Part shown: one piece after another, positions 1 through 5,195 of the stretch | Position numbering within the stretch: position 1 is the stretch's first letter | Layout: each line of letters begins with the position of its first letter | The notes under the pieces: model-generated | Seen by the model: the letters and a program-made list of their open reading frames with translations, nothing else | Databases searched by the model: none | Told to the model about the DNA's origin: nothing | Program-made: the position numbers and the translations under genes | DNA from: an uncultured Lachnospiraceae bacterium | GTDB lineage: Bacteria > Bacillota > Clostridia > Lachnospirales > Lachnospiraceae | NCBI GenBank assembly: GCA_910585555.1 | Contig: CAJUFU010000071.1 | Location: forward strand, 9,592 to 14,832 | Direction of reading: 5' to 3' | Length of the DNA: 5,241 nt

Positions 1-527
1 GCGGCGCCAACATCAAAGTCGTGAAAATGTTTGAGGAGATGAAACGGGAAGTATCCGATTGGAAGAACGAGGGCCAGGTGGCTGACTATCTTGCCAAACT
101 CCTGCACAAGGAAGCTTTCGACCATGCGGGGCTGATTTATGGTGTGGGACACGCCGTATATTCCAAATCCGACCCCCGTGCCATTATCTTTAAGACATTT
201 GTGGAAAAACTCTCTGTGGAAAAGGGATTGCAGGATGAATTCGCCCTCTACTCTTTAGTGGAACGTCTGGCGCCGGAAATCATTTCGAAGGAACGTCCGA
301 TCTATAAGGGTGTTAATATCAACGTGGATTTCTATTCCGGCTTCGTGTATGATATGCTCAATCTGCCGATGGAACTCTACACTCCAATCTTTGCGATTGC
401 CAGAATTGTCGGCTGGAGCGCTCACCGCATGGAAGAACTGGCCAACAACGGTAAGATCATTCGTCCCGCATATAAGACAATCTGCGTAGACAGAGATTAC
501 CAGAAACTATTAGAAAGGAACGCCTGA
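1..527 (+). CDS. Citrate synthase, C-terminal part (5' end outside window)
   Basis: Citrate synthase condenses oxaloacetate and acetyl-CoA to citrate in the cytoplasm, at the entry to the TCA cycle and to 2-oxoglutarate/glutamate synthesis. The reading frame is open from base 3 with no start; the first codons read G-A-N, the end of the HGGAN motif whose catalytic His lies just outside the window. Visible family hallmarks are GVGHAVY with the second active-site His (codon 150-152), the following DPRA with a substrate-binding Arg, NVDFYSG with the catalytic Asp (codon 327-329), and SAHRMEE with another substrate-binding Arg near the C-terminus. The small domain and C-terminal end look complete and undamaged. 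GTG at 21 is only an internal Val codon, not a start. The gene converges on the lipoprotein gene and ends 29 bases before a hairpin terminator. Whether it is citrate or 2-methylcitrate synthase cannot be settled from this part alone; citrate synthase is more likely. Confidence 0.95.
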   Translation, partial: GANIKVVKMFEEMKREVSDWKNEGQVADYLAKLLHKEAFDHAGLIYGVGHAVYSKSDPRAIIFKTFVEKLSVEKGLQDEFALYSLVERLAPEIISKERPIYKGVNINVDFYSGFVYDMLNLPMELYTPIFAIARIVGWSAHRMEELANNGKIIRPAYKTICVDRDYQKLLERNA

Positions 528-552
528 CCGGAAACAACAGATTAATCACAAC

Positions 553-606
553 AAAAAGAGCATTGTGCCGTCACTGCATTTTACAGCCGGCCAATGCTCT
601 CTTTTC
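553..606. terminator. Bidirectional rho-independent terminator between convergent genes
   Basis: A stem pairs AGAGCATTG (557-565) with CAATGCTCT (592-600). It continues, after a one-base bulge, with GCCG (567-570) against CGGC (588-591) and a short CTG/CAG helix inside. The + strand exit is T-rich (CTTTTCTT from 601) and the minus-strand exit is a run of five T (complement of 553-557). It can therefore serve both the citrate synthase gene and the lipoprotein gene, whose stop codon lies immediately at its right edge. Confidence 0.85.
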
Positions 607-1038
607 TTATTCAGGCGCAATCTCAACGCTTCCCACATGTTCTTTCGCATAAAAGCGTATCTGATAAATGCCCATTTTGTCAATACTCACAGAATAGGCG
701 CCGTCGGGATTTTTCTCGTCAAAGCAGACCTCTAACGTATCGGTGTTTACAATCTTCATACGCAGACTGCCCTCCATCGTCTCAGCCAAAATCGACAAAG
801 TCATGGGCTCGTCAATCTCCATCTCCGTACATAGTGGATTCGCCCAGACACCATCCGCCTGATAGCAGATACTTTCCGGCCAGTTATCTGTAAGCTCCTT
901 TATAGTTAATGGCTCTATTGCATTTTCTGACTTTTCTATCGGTCCTGATTCTGCGCTTTCATCAGTCTTTGAAACCGTAATACCGCATCCTGCAAGAAAT
1001 ATGCAAGTCATCATCAATACAATCAACATTTTTTTCAT
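607..1038 (-). CDS. Small secreted lipoprotein of unknown function
   Basis: The protein of 143 residues begins MKKMLIVLMMTCIFLAGC, a type II signal peptide: two Lys, a hydrophobic stretch, then the lipobox L-A-G-C with the lipidated Cys at residue 18. It is expected to be anchored on the outer face of the cell membrane. After an acidic, Ser/Glu-rich linker (about residues 20-40) comes a compact domain rich in alternating beta-type residues; its end (LRMKIVNTDTLEVCF, then a GxYxVSIDKMGIYQIRFYAKEH-like stretch) resembles small beta-sandwich domains of clostridial hypothetical lipoproteins. I do not recognise a named family. The start at 1038 is chosen because AGGAGG (complement of 1046-1051) lies 7 bases upstream; a longer frame to 1068 would bury the signal peptide. 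It lies 101 bases downstream of the DUF6179-like gene and has no obvious promoter of its own, so it may be the last gene of that operon. It ends at the bidirectional terminator. Confidence 0.85.
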   Translation of the reverse strand: MKKMLIVLMMTCIFLAGCGITVSKTDESAESGPIEKSENAIEPLTIKELTDNWPESICYQADGVWANPLCTEMEIDEPMTLSILAETMEGSLRMKIVNTDTLEVCFDEKNPDGAYSVSIDKMGIYQIRFYAKEHVGSVEIAPE

Positions 1039-1045
1039 ACAATAT

Positions 1046-1051
1046 CCTCCT
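1046..1051 (-). promoter_or_regulatory. Ribosome binding site of the lipoprotein gene
   Basis: AGGAGG on the minus strand, 7 bases before the ATG at 1038-1036. It fixes the start so that the signal peptide is N-terminal. Confidence 0.85.
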
Positions 1052-1139
1052 ATTCGTTTACATCCCAAGTTTGTGGTATGTGCTTATACACTCTCCCATT
1101 TTCTATATATCTGTAAACGAAACGGGACGGATATTGTCT

Positions 1140-1985
1140 TCAAAAAACGAAAATATTTCCAAGACAATGGTTTTCCCTATTGCAATGTATCCTGGCTGCG
1201 ATGTTTAAAAGTCCACAGCTTAAATAATCTGTCAATTCGCTGTCACCATCATAGTATTGATGCACCAGTCGTTCTAACGCTCTGCCGGCATACGCCTTTA
1301 TCTGCTCCACCGTCTTATCTGACAAAACCTCTTCCAGTTCTTCCAATTCCGCTCTCCCAAATCCCGTCTCCTGCAAAGGTTTATTTAATATCATATGCCC
1401 TATCATGTTCTGTAACACAACTTCGCATATATTTTCCAGCAGATACTCGTAATCCCTCTGATAACTACGCAGACTCTGTATGATATATTCCTCATGCATC
1501 TTCTGCAGGAATTTTTGTTCCAGACAGATACACTGTACATAGCGAAGAACCCGGCTGACACCGGACAGTGTGTCAAAACTTTGCAGAATCGGATAATCCA
1601 GCGTCAAAATTGTCTCCTGGGGCGCGTATTTATCATCATACTTTTCCAGAAAGGCAGGAATCCCCTGCCTGATGGTATCCCCCAGACACACAGAGCCATA
1701 ATCCCTAAAATCCATAATCATTTCATTATAAAGTTTCTGCAGTCTCTTGCGCTTATGAAGCACTGTCATCCTGCCCTGTTCATAGGCCTCTCTTGCCGGC
1801 ACATTCTTAACCAAAAGGGCATTGCTTTCGCCCTGTCCGTATTCGTTGATACAGTATAGAACCGCTTCCATCAGCATCTGCGCCCTCTCATAAGTAACAG
1901 AAGAATGGTCACAGCCTGTATATTTATATGCCAGATCAGACACAATCGGCATCACTTCTTCCATAGGATATAGATTATTTTCCAT
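1140..1985 (-). CDS. DUF6179-like protein of unknown function
   Basis: The protein of about 281 residues has no signal peptide or membrane segment and is probably cytoplasmic and mostly alpha-helical. From memory it resembles DUF6179, a Clostridia family usually encoded next to DUF6323; this was not checked by search. Conserved-looking blocks are SSVTYERAQMLMEAVLYCI (28-46), a basic helix around KRKRLQKLYNEM (78-89), FRDYGSVCLGDTIRQGIPAF (93-112), TLDYPIL (128-134), GVSRVLRYVQCICLEQKFL (142-160) and a C-terminal helical part ending in aromatic residues. No catalytic motif is evident. GGAGG (complement of 1993-1997) precedes two adjacent ATG codons; the second (1985) has 7-base spacing and the first (1988) 4-base spacing, so either may be used. 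A GTG frame extension to 2006 would place the ribosome binding site inside the gene and is less likely. The gene lies 69 bases downstream of the DUF6323-like gene on the same strand and is probably co-transcribed with it. Existence is near certain, the family name moderately so. Confidence 0.88.
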   Translation of the reverse strand: MENNLYPMEEVMPIVSDLAYKYTGCDHSSVTYERAQMLMEAVLYCINEYGQGESNALLVKNVPAREAYEQGRMTVLHKRKRLQKLYNEMIMDFRDYGSVCLGDTIRQGIPAFLEKYDDKYAPQETILTLDYPILQSFDTLSGVSRVLRYVQCICLEQKFLQKMHEEYIIQSLRSYQRDYEYLLENICEVVLQNMIGHMILNKPLQETGFGRAELEELEEVLSDKTVEQIKAYAGRALERLVHQYYDGDSELTDYLSCGLLNIAARIHCNRENHCLGNIFVF

Positions 1986-1992
1986 CATACCA

Positions 1993-1997
1993 CCTCC
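1993..1997 (-). promoter_or_regulatory. Ribosome binding site of the DUF6179-like gene
   Basis: GGAGG on the minus strand, followed by TGGT and the tandem ATGATG. Spacing is 4 bases to the first ATG and 7 to the second, which favours the second. Confidence 0.8.
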
Positions 1998-2054
1998 ATA
2001 TGACACTCATGCTGTTATAATTTCTCTCCTGAATTTCCGGGTAGACAACAATTT

Positions 2055-2585
2055 TCAGAAAAGATTCTGTAAGGCTTCCAGATATAGTTCCCTGTCCCAC
2101 CGCTTGACAATATCGAATTTCTCAAATTCTCCCCTTCCCTGCGATTTCTCATATCCGGAATAACCAGCTCTAACGGCCTGGGCAAAAATATCCAGACAGG
2201 TGCCTTCCAGATATCCAAAATCTCCGAAGCACACATTTTCAAACTGCTCCCGCATAAACGCCAGAAGTTCATCGTCCGTAATCTCATCCAGCATTTCATT
2301 CTTATACAAGTAAAAAATTTCCTGCAAACGCGCTAAACTCTCGCAATAATTATCCTGGTAAAGATAAGCCGAGTCACAAAATGTATAAATAATCTTTGGT
2401 AAAATCCCCTGCCCAAACTCTACTCTCTGCTCTTTTCTCAATACATCGACCCTTTCCTGGGCCAAAAGTGCCGCATCCTCCTTCCTAAGAACAAGACCGT
2501 ATTTTTTCGTGTAATGGTTCGTTTCCAGCATTTGCTTTGTCAATATCTGTTTTGTCATTTCTTCCAGCCAGTTTCTCTGTTCCAT
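2055..2585 (-). CDS. DUF6323-like protein of unknown function
   Basis: The protein of 176 residues has no signal peptide or membrane segment and is mainly helical and charged. From memory it resembles DUF6323, found in Clostridia beside DUF6179. Blocks supporting this are KKYGLVLRKEDAALL (27-41), RVDVLRKEQRVEFGQGILPK (45-64), IIYTFCDSAYL (65-75) and LQEIFYLYKNE followed by DEITDDELLAFM (87-111). No catalytic residues can be assigned; several Cys (70, 81, 119, 130) are scattered and do not form a metal-binding pattern. The start at 2585 has GGGAGG (complement of 2595-2600) 9 bases upstream; the GTG at 2621 has no comparable site and an in-frame stop just before it. This is the first gene of the minus-strand cluster, with a promoter at 2672-2700 and a leader of roughly 80 bases. 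Expression with the neighbouring DUF6179-like gene is likely. Function is unknown. Confidence 0.88.
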   Translation of the reverse strand: MEQRNWLEEMTKQILTKQMLETNHYTKKYGLVLRKEDAALLAQERVDVLRKEQRVEFGQGILPKIIYTFCDSAYLYQDNYCESLARLQEIFYLYKNEMLDEITDDELLAFMREQFENVCFGDFGYLEGTCLDIFAQAVRAGYSGYEKSQGRGEFEKFDIVKRWDRELYLEALQNLF

Positions 2586-2594
2586 GCACCATTT

Positions 2595-2600
2595 CCTCCC
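2595..2600 (-). promoter_or_regulatory. Ribosome binding site of the DUF6323-like gene
   Basis: GGGAGG on the minus strand, 9 bases before the ATG at 2585. It decides between this ATG and the in-frame GTG at 2621, which would put the site inside the coding region. Confidence 0.8.
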
Positions 2601-2671
2601 CAGTCCATAAAGCGCTTCCACCTCTGTGCCCTAAATCCGCCCAGACAGATGTTTGAAAAGTGACATCCCCA

Positions 2672-2700
2672 AGTATACGATGCCGGCAAATGCTTTACAA
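2672..2700 (-). promoter_or_regulatory. Sigma-A-type promoter for the DUF6323/DUF6179 cluster
   Basis: On the minus strand, TTGTAA (2700-2695) is followed after exactly 17 bases by TATACT (2677-2672). This predicts transcription from about 2665 and an untranslated leader of about 80 bases before the DUF6323-like gene. It is divergent from, and nearly touches, the + strand promoter at 2704-2732. Confidence 0.75.
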
Positions 2701-2703
2701 GTC

Positions 2704-2732
2704 TTGAGAAAACTTAATTTTTATGGTATAAT
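2704..2732 (+). promoter_or_regulatory. Near-consensus + strand promoter with no visible gene
   Basis: TTGAGA (2704-2709), a 17-base spacer and a perfect TATAAT (2727-2732) preceded by TGG, an extended -10. This is the best promoter match on the + strand that I noticed. Predicted transcription starts near 2739, just ahead of the hairpin at 2742-2768, so the product would be a very short RNA or read-through antisense to the 3' end of thrC. No + strand coding region follows. Confidence 0.65.
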
Positions 2733-2741
2733 AGAATAGTA

Positions 2742-2768
2742 AAAGAGATGTCTGACCGACATCTCTTT
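2742..2768. terminator. Hairpin terminator of thrC, also facing the + strand promoter
   Basis: A perfect 11-bp stem, AAAGAGATGTC (2742-2752) with GACATCTCTTT (2758-2768), closes a 5-base loop TGACC. On the minus strand the stem runs out into TTTT then ACTATT and lies 48 bases past the thrC stop. On the + strand it is followed by CTTAATTTA and begins only about 3 bases after the predicted start site of the 2704-2732 promoter. The symmetric A/T flanks suggest it works in both directions. Confidence 0.8.
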
Positions 2769-2815
2769 CTTAATTTACGCTCTTTATTTTATAGGAAAAT
2801 CAACTCAAATCCGTA

Positions 2816-4315
2816 TCACTCTGCCTGCCCAATTCCCAGAAACCTCTTTACTACTGCTTTCATCTCAGTCTTGTCACACACCGTGTCATGTATAACGGGC
2901 GCTGTTCTGATTTCCTCAATGGCTTTTGGCACATCCACATTCCCAATCTTGGAAAGTTCATCCACCAGCTCAAAATCAGATAAACTGTCATATTTCTCGT
3001 CGATGGCTTTCATAACGCTCCTGGTAAACTTAAAGGGACTGGCCGTAGATGCAATCACTGTCTTTATGCTATCCTTCGTATCTGACACATACTTCTGATA
3101 TACCGCACTGGCAACCGCCGTGTGGGTATCTAAAACATAGCCTGTGTCCTCATACATTTCTCTGATTCTGTCCGCAGTCTCTTTCTCGTCAGCAAAATTA
3201 CCGTAAAAGTCTGCAAGCTGCTCTCTCATTTCGTCCGTAATCTGATAACTGCCCTGTTCGGACAATGCCTTCATCAGACCGGCATTCTTCTCAGCATCGC
3301 CGCCCGCAATGCGGTAGATGAGCCGCTCTAAATTGCTGGAAATCAGGATATCCATAGACGGAGAACTGGTAAGTTTGAATTCCCGGTTTCTATCATAATC
3401 TCCTGTCATAAAGAAATCGTAGAGCACCTTATTTTCATTGGAAGCACAGATCAGCTTGTTAATCGGCACACCCATGTTCTTCGCATAAAAAGCCGCCAGG
3501 ATATTGCCAAAGTTGCCTGTGGGAACCACCACATTAATCTGCTCTCCGTCCTGAATCTTATCCTCTTTCAAAAGCTGCGCGTAAGCATATACATAATAGA
3601 CCACCTGCGGAACCAGACGACCAATATTGATGGAATTGGCAGATGAAAACTGTAAGCCGTGGGCCGCCATCTCTTCCGCCAGCTGTCTGTCATTAAAAAG
3701 TGTCTTCACCCCGGTCTGCGCATCATCAAAATTACCATGGATTCCCACCACAAAGGTATTATCACCCTTCTGGGTCACCATTTGCTTCTCCTGAATGGGA
3801 CTGACACCGTTCTTGGGATAGAACACGATAATCTTCGTGCCCTCCACATCTGCAAAACCAGAAAGCGCCGCCTTGCCCGTATCCCCAGATGTAGCCGTGA
3901 GAATGACAATATCATTTTCCACATGATTTTTCTTCGCAGAAGTGATCATCAGATGGGGCAGAATGGAAAGCGCCATATCTTTAAAAGCGATGGTCGCACC
4001 ATGAAAGAGCTCCAGATAATATGTACCCTCTGCCTCCACAAGCGGCGCAATCACTTCCGTGTCAAATTTGGAATCGTATGCCCGTGCAATACAATTCTTT
4101 AATTCTTCCTCCGTAAAATCCGTGAGAAATAACTTCATGACTTCATAGGCCGTGTCCTGATAGTTTTTACCCACAAGATCTCTCATAGAACAGGAAAGCG
4201 TCGGGATATGATCCGGCACAAATAGGCCCCCGTCCTCCGATAAACCTTTTAAAATTGCCTGAGAGGCCGTGACGCACTTTCCGCTGTCTCGTGTACTGCT
4301 GTATAATACTTCCAT
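2816..4315 (-). CDS. thrC: Threonine synthase
   Basis: Threonine synthase is a pyridoxal-phosphate enzyme that converts O-phospho-L-homoserine to L-threonine, the last step of threonine synthesis in the cytoplasm. The protein of 499 residues matches the usual length of the long (E. coli/clostridial) form. It opens with the family's N-terminal pattern YSSTRD...ASQAILKGLSEDGGLFVP (about 5-34). ELFHGATIAFKDMAL carries the PLP-binding Lys at 112; ATSGDTGKAA (141-150) and PTGNFGN (265-271) are phosphate/PLP-binding loops; SSANSINIGRLVPQ (224-237) is also typical. No frameshift or missing key residue is seen. The start at 4315 fits family alignments from memory; ATG at 4327 would add MVRK. Neither has a strong ribosome binding site: AAAGG sits 13 bases before 4315 and only 1 base before 4327. 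The frame stays open upstream to a TTG at 4474, but that part is repeat sequence. The gene appears monocistronic, with a promoter at 4545-4573 and terminator at 2742-2768. No other threonine-pathway gene is nearby. Confidence 0.96.
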   Translation of the reverse strand: MEVLYSSTRDSGKCVTASQAILKGLSEDGGLFVPDHIPTLSCSMRDLVGKNYQDTAYEVMKLFLTDFTEEELKNCIARAYDSKFDTEVIAPLVEAEGTYYLELFHGATIAFKDMALSILPHLMITSAKKNHVENDIVILTATSGDTGKAALSGFADVEGTKIIVFYPKNGVSPIQEKQMVTQKGDNTFVVGIHGNFDDAQTGVKTLFNDRQLAEEMAAHGLQFSSANSINIGRLVPQVVYYVYAYAQLLKEDKIQDGEQINVVVPTGNFGNILAAFYAKNMGVPINKLICASNENKVLYDFFMTGDYDRNREFKLTSSPSMDILISSNLERLIYRIAGGDAEKNAGLMKALSEQGSYQITDEMREQLADFYGNFADEKETADRIREMYEDTGYVLDTHTAVASAVYQKYVSDTKDSIKTVIASTASPFKFTRSVMKAIDEKYDSLSDFELVDELSKIGNVDVPKAIEEIRTAPVIHDTVCDKTEMKAVVKRFLGIGQAE

Positions 4316-4369
4316 TTTTCTGACCATGCCTTTCTTCTTTGAAGTGTTTTCGCAGTGCCGCAAAATGCC

Positions 4370-4399
4370 GCTTCGCCCTTTGCAGGACTTCGGACAAAT
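4370..4399. repeat. Direct repeat copy 1 (30 bases)
   Basis: This stretch starts GCTTCGCCCTTTGCAGGACT and matches 4447-4476 at 27 of 30 positions, 77 bases apart. The three differences are G/A at 4386, G/A at 4392 and A/G at 4394 relative to the other copy. An imperfect inverted pair (about 4352-4366 and 4398-4412) surrounds this copy, so it may also sit in a weaker hairpin loop. Confidence 0.8.
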
Positions 4400-4446
4400 T
4401 TTGCCCGCAGTGCGCTCGTTTCCGCTTCGCTCCTTCTCGCTCACGG

Positions 4447-4476
4447 GCTTCGCCCTTTGCAGAACTTCAGGCAAAT
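4447..4476. repeat. Direct repeat copy 2 (30 bases)
   Basis: This is the partner of 4370-4399, with 3 mismatches. Its right half is the left arm of the long hairpin at 4459-4520, so the same core of about 18 bases occurs three times in the element: twice in direct orientation and once inverted. GGGCTTCGCCC at 4445-4455 can form its own small hairpin. Confidence 0.8.
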
Positions 4477-4520
4477 ACTACGGCGAGCAAGCTCTCCTTC
4501 TTATTTGCCTGAAGTTCTGC
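4459..4520. repeat. Perfect 19-bp inverted repeat forming a 62-base hairpin
   Basis: The arm GCAGAACTTCAGGCAAATA (4459-4477) is the exact reverse complement of 4502-4520. The 24-base loop contains a second small stem (GG.GAG 4482-4487 with CTC.CC 4492-4497). Neither side is followed by a T run, so it is not an ordinary rho-independent terminator. In the thrC transcript it would begin about 18 bases after the predicted start site. A structural role in RNA stability, or simply a repeat-element hairpin, are the alternatives. Confidence 0.85.
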
Positions 4521-4544
4521 ACACTGCTCATTGCCAACGCGGAC

Positions 4545-4573
4545 ATTATATCATATATTCATCATCCGTACAA
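4545..4573 (-). promoter_or_regulatory. thrC: Sigma-A-type promoter of thrC
   Basis: On the minus strand, TTGTAC (4573-4568), a 17-base spacer and TATAAT (4550-4545), with TGA directly before the -10 (extended -10). Transcription is predicted from about 4538, giving a leader of about 220 bases that crosses the repeat element before the thrC start. No T-box GGTGG/specifier arrangement and no Thr-rich leader peptide is visible in that leader, so regulation by those means is not supported. Confidence 0.75.
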
Positions 4574-4602
4574 CTTGAAATGAATGTGGATACAGGGCCC
4601 GC

Positions 4603-5195
4603 TTATCCTGGGTAGTATTCTTCTACATATGCTTTTGCTTTTTCTCTTGTCAGTTCAAACTTTTCCATAATTGTCTCCCTGGATGCGCCCAGTTCTTTGC
4701 AGGTCTGAACGAGTGCCTGAATTCCCTTTTCCATTCCTACTGCAAGACCTATCTCAATTCCCTCCTGCCGCATATCCTCAAACGCTTTACACATATTGTA
4801 TCTCTCCTCTCCTTCTTCCTCTATCTTAAATGCATCCGGTATCTTCACATTCGCCAGCACTTCCAGCATCTCTTTTGTCTCACTGTCTATCCTGCTGTAG
4901 GCTTCTCTATTTTCCTGCATTATCTTATGCAGCTTCTCTTTGTCCTTCCCATAGCGGACTGTCTCAAACACCTGCCGCAGTCCTGTCTTGTATTCCTCAA
5001 AGGTATCATGGGCCCCTTCATGAACCCGTTTCTTCTCTTTCCACTGTCTGTTGTACTCGTTACTCTCCGAGAGCATGTTTCTAAGGACCATATGATAATC
5101 CACATAATTCTGGTTCTCTATCACAAGAACATGCAGTTTCCTGCCCCTCCACAGGCGTGACTTGTCTACGATCGTCCTGGCGGTTCTTCCTGTTT
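4603..5195 (-). CDS. Rpn/PD-(D/E)XK-family nuclease or putative transposase, C-terminal part
   Basis: The last 196 residues of a protein whose start is lost at the contig end. The frame stays open from 5193 down to TAA at 4605-4603; the stop that seems to precede it (5196-5194) is made by the first adapter base and is not biological. The opening part, DKSRLWRGRKLHVLVIENQ then NYVDYHMVLRNML, resembles from memory the Rpn family of recombination-promoting nucleases/putative transposases abundant in Lachnospiraceae. ENQ (residues 26-28) at the end of a hydrophobic strand is a plausible E-x-Q/K of the PD-(D/E)XK core; the upstream Asp of that core is not in the window. The rest is charged and helical, with a family-typical tail (GIEIGLAVGMEKGIQALVQTCKELG, then a short helical end). 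GTG at 5124 is an internal Val, not a start. No terminator separates it from the thrC promoter, so some read-through into thrC is possible. Confidence 0.8.

Larger units (their letters stand above)
4351..4527. repeat. Repetitive, hairpin-rich extragenic element in the thrC leader
   Basis: This segment is visibly unlike its flanks: GC-rich, made of recurring GCTTCGC / CTCGC / GCCCTTTGC words and free of stops over long stretches in several frames. It contains a 30-base direct repeat, a 62-base hairpin and a GCAGTG word at 4352 and 4407 and inverted near 4522-4527. The outer bounds are estimated from where these words stop. It resembles a non-coding interspersed element (REP- or MITE-like) rather than a gene. 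It lies wholly between the thrC promoter and the thrC start codon, so it would be transcribed as leader RNA. I see no transposase of its own, no clear terminal inverted repeats and no target-site duplication. Confidence 0.6.

Noticed and set aside
594..893. Open + strand frames opposite the lipoprotein and DUF6179-like genes (594-893, 1001-1483, 1494-1859)
   Set aside because: They lie antisense to well-supported genes, have no ribosome binding sites and give low-complexity, unrecognisable proteins.
1095..1126. Possible terminator hairpin after the DUF6179-like gene (CCCGTTT with AAATGGG on the minus strand)
   Set aside because: The stem needs a G-U pair, the loop is large and no T run follows, so it does not clearly separate the lipoprotein gene from the operon.
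2015..2299. Minus-strand frame overlapping the DUF6323-like gene
   Set aside because: It is an alternate frame of the same DNA; the DUF6323-like frame has the ribosome binding site, promoter and family-like blocks.
2649..2668. Small inverted repeat GATGT/ACATC near the DUF6323 transcription start
   Set aside because: Only 5 bp with a 10-base loop; too weak to claim as an operator.
2748..3098. + strand frame downstream of the 2704-2732 promoter
   Set aside because: It starts inside the terminator hairpin, has no ribosome binding site and mirrors the 3' end of thrC; its protein resembles nothing.
2816..4474. 552-residue version of thrC starting at TTG 4474
   Set aside because: The extra 53 codons are repeat-element sequence with no ribosome binding site; the family N-terminal motif starts right after the ATG at 4315.
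4370..4476. CRISPR-like repeat-spacer array
   Set aside because: There are only two imperfect direct copies, no regular third unit at the same spacing, and the intervening sequence is itself repetitive.
4316..4538. T-box, riboswitch or Thr attenuator in the thrC leader
   Set aside because: No T-box conserved sequence, no Thr-rich leader peptide and no terminator with a T run was seen; the segment is explained by the repeats.
4167..4615. Short frames crossing the repeat element (4167-4397 minus; 4269-4583 and 4355-4615 plus)
   Set aside because: They are open because of the repeat's composition in several frames at once, on both strands, and lack start signals.
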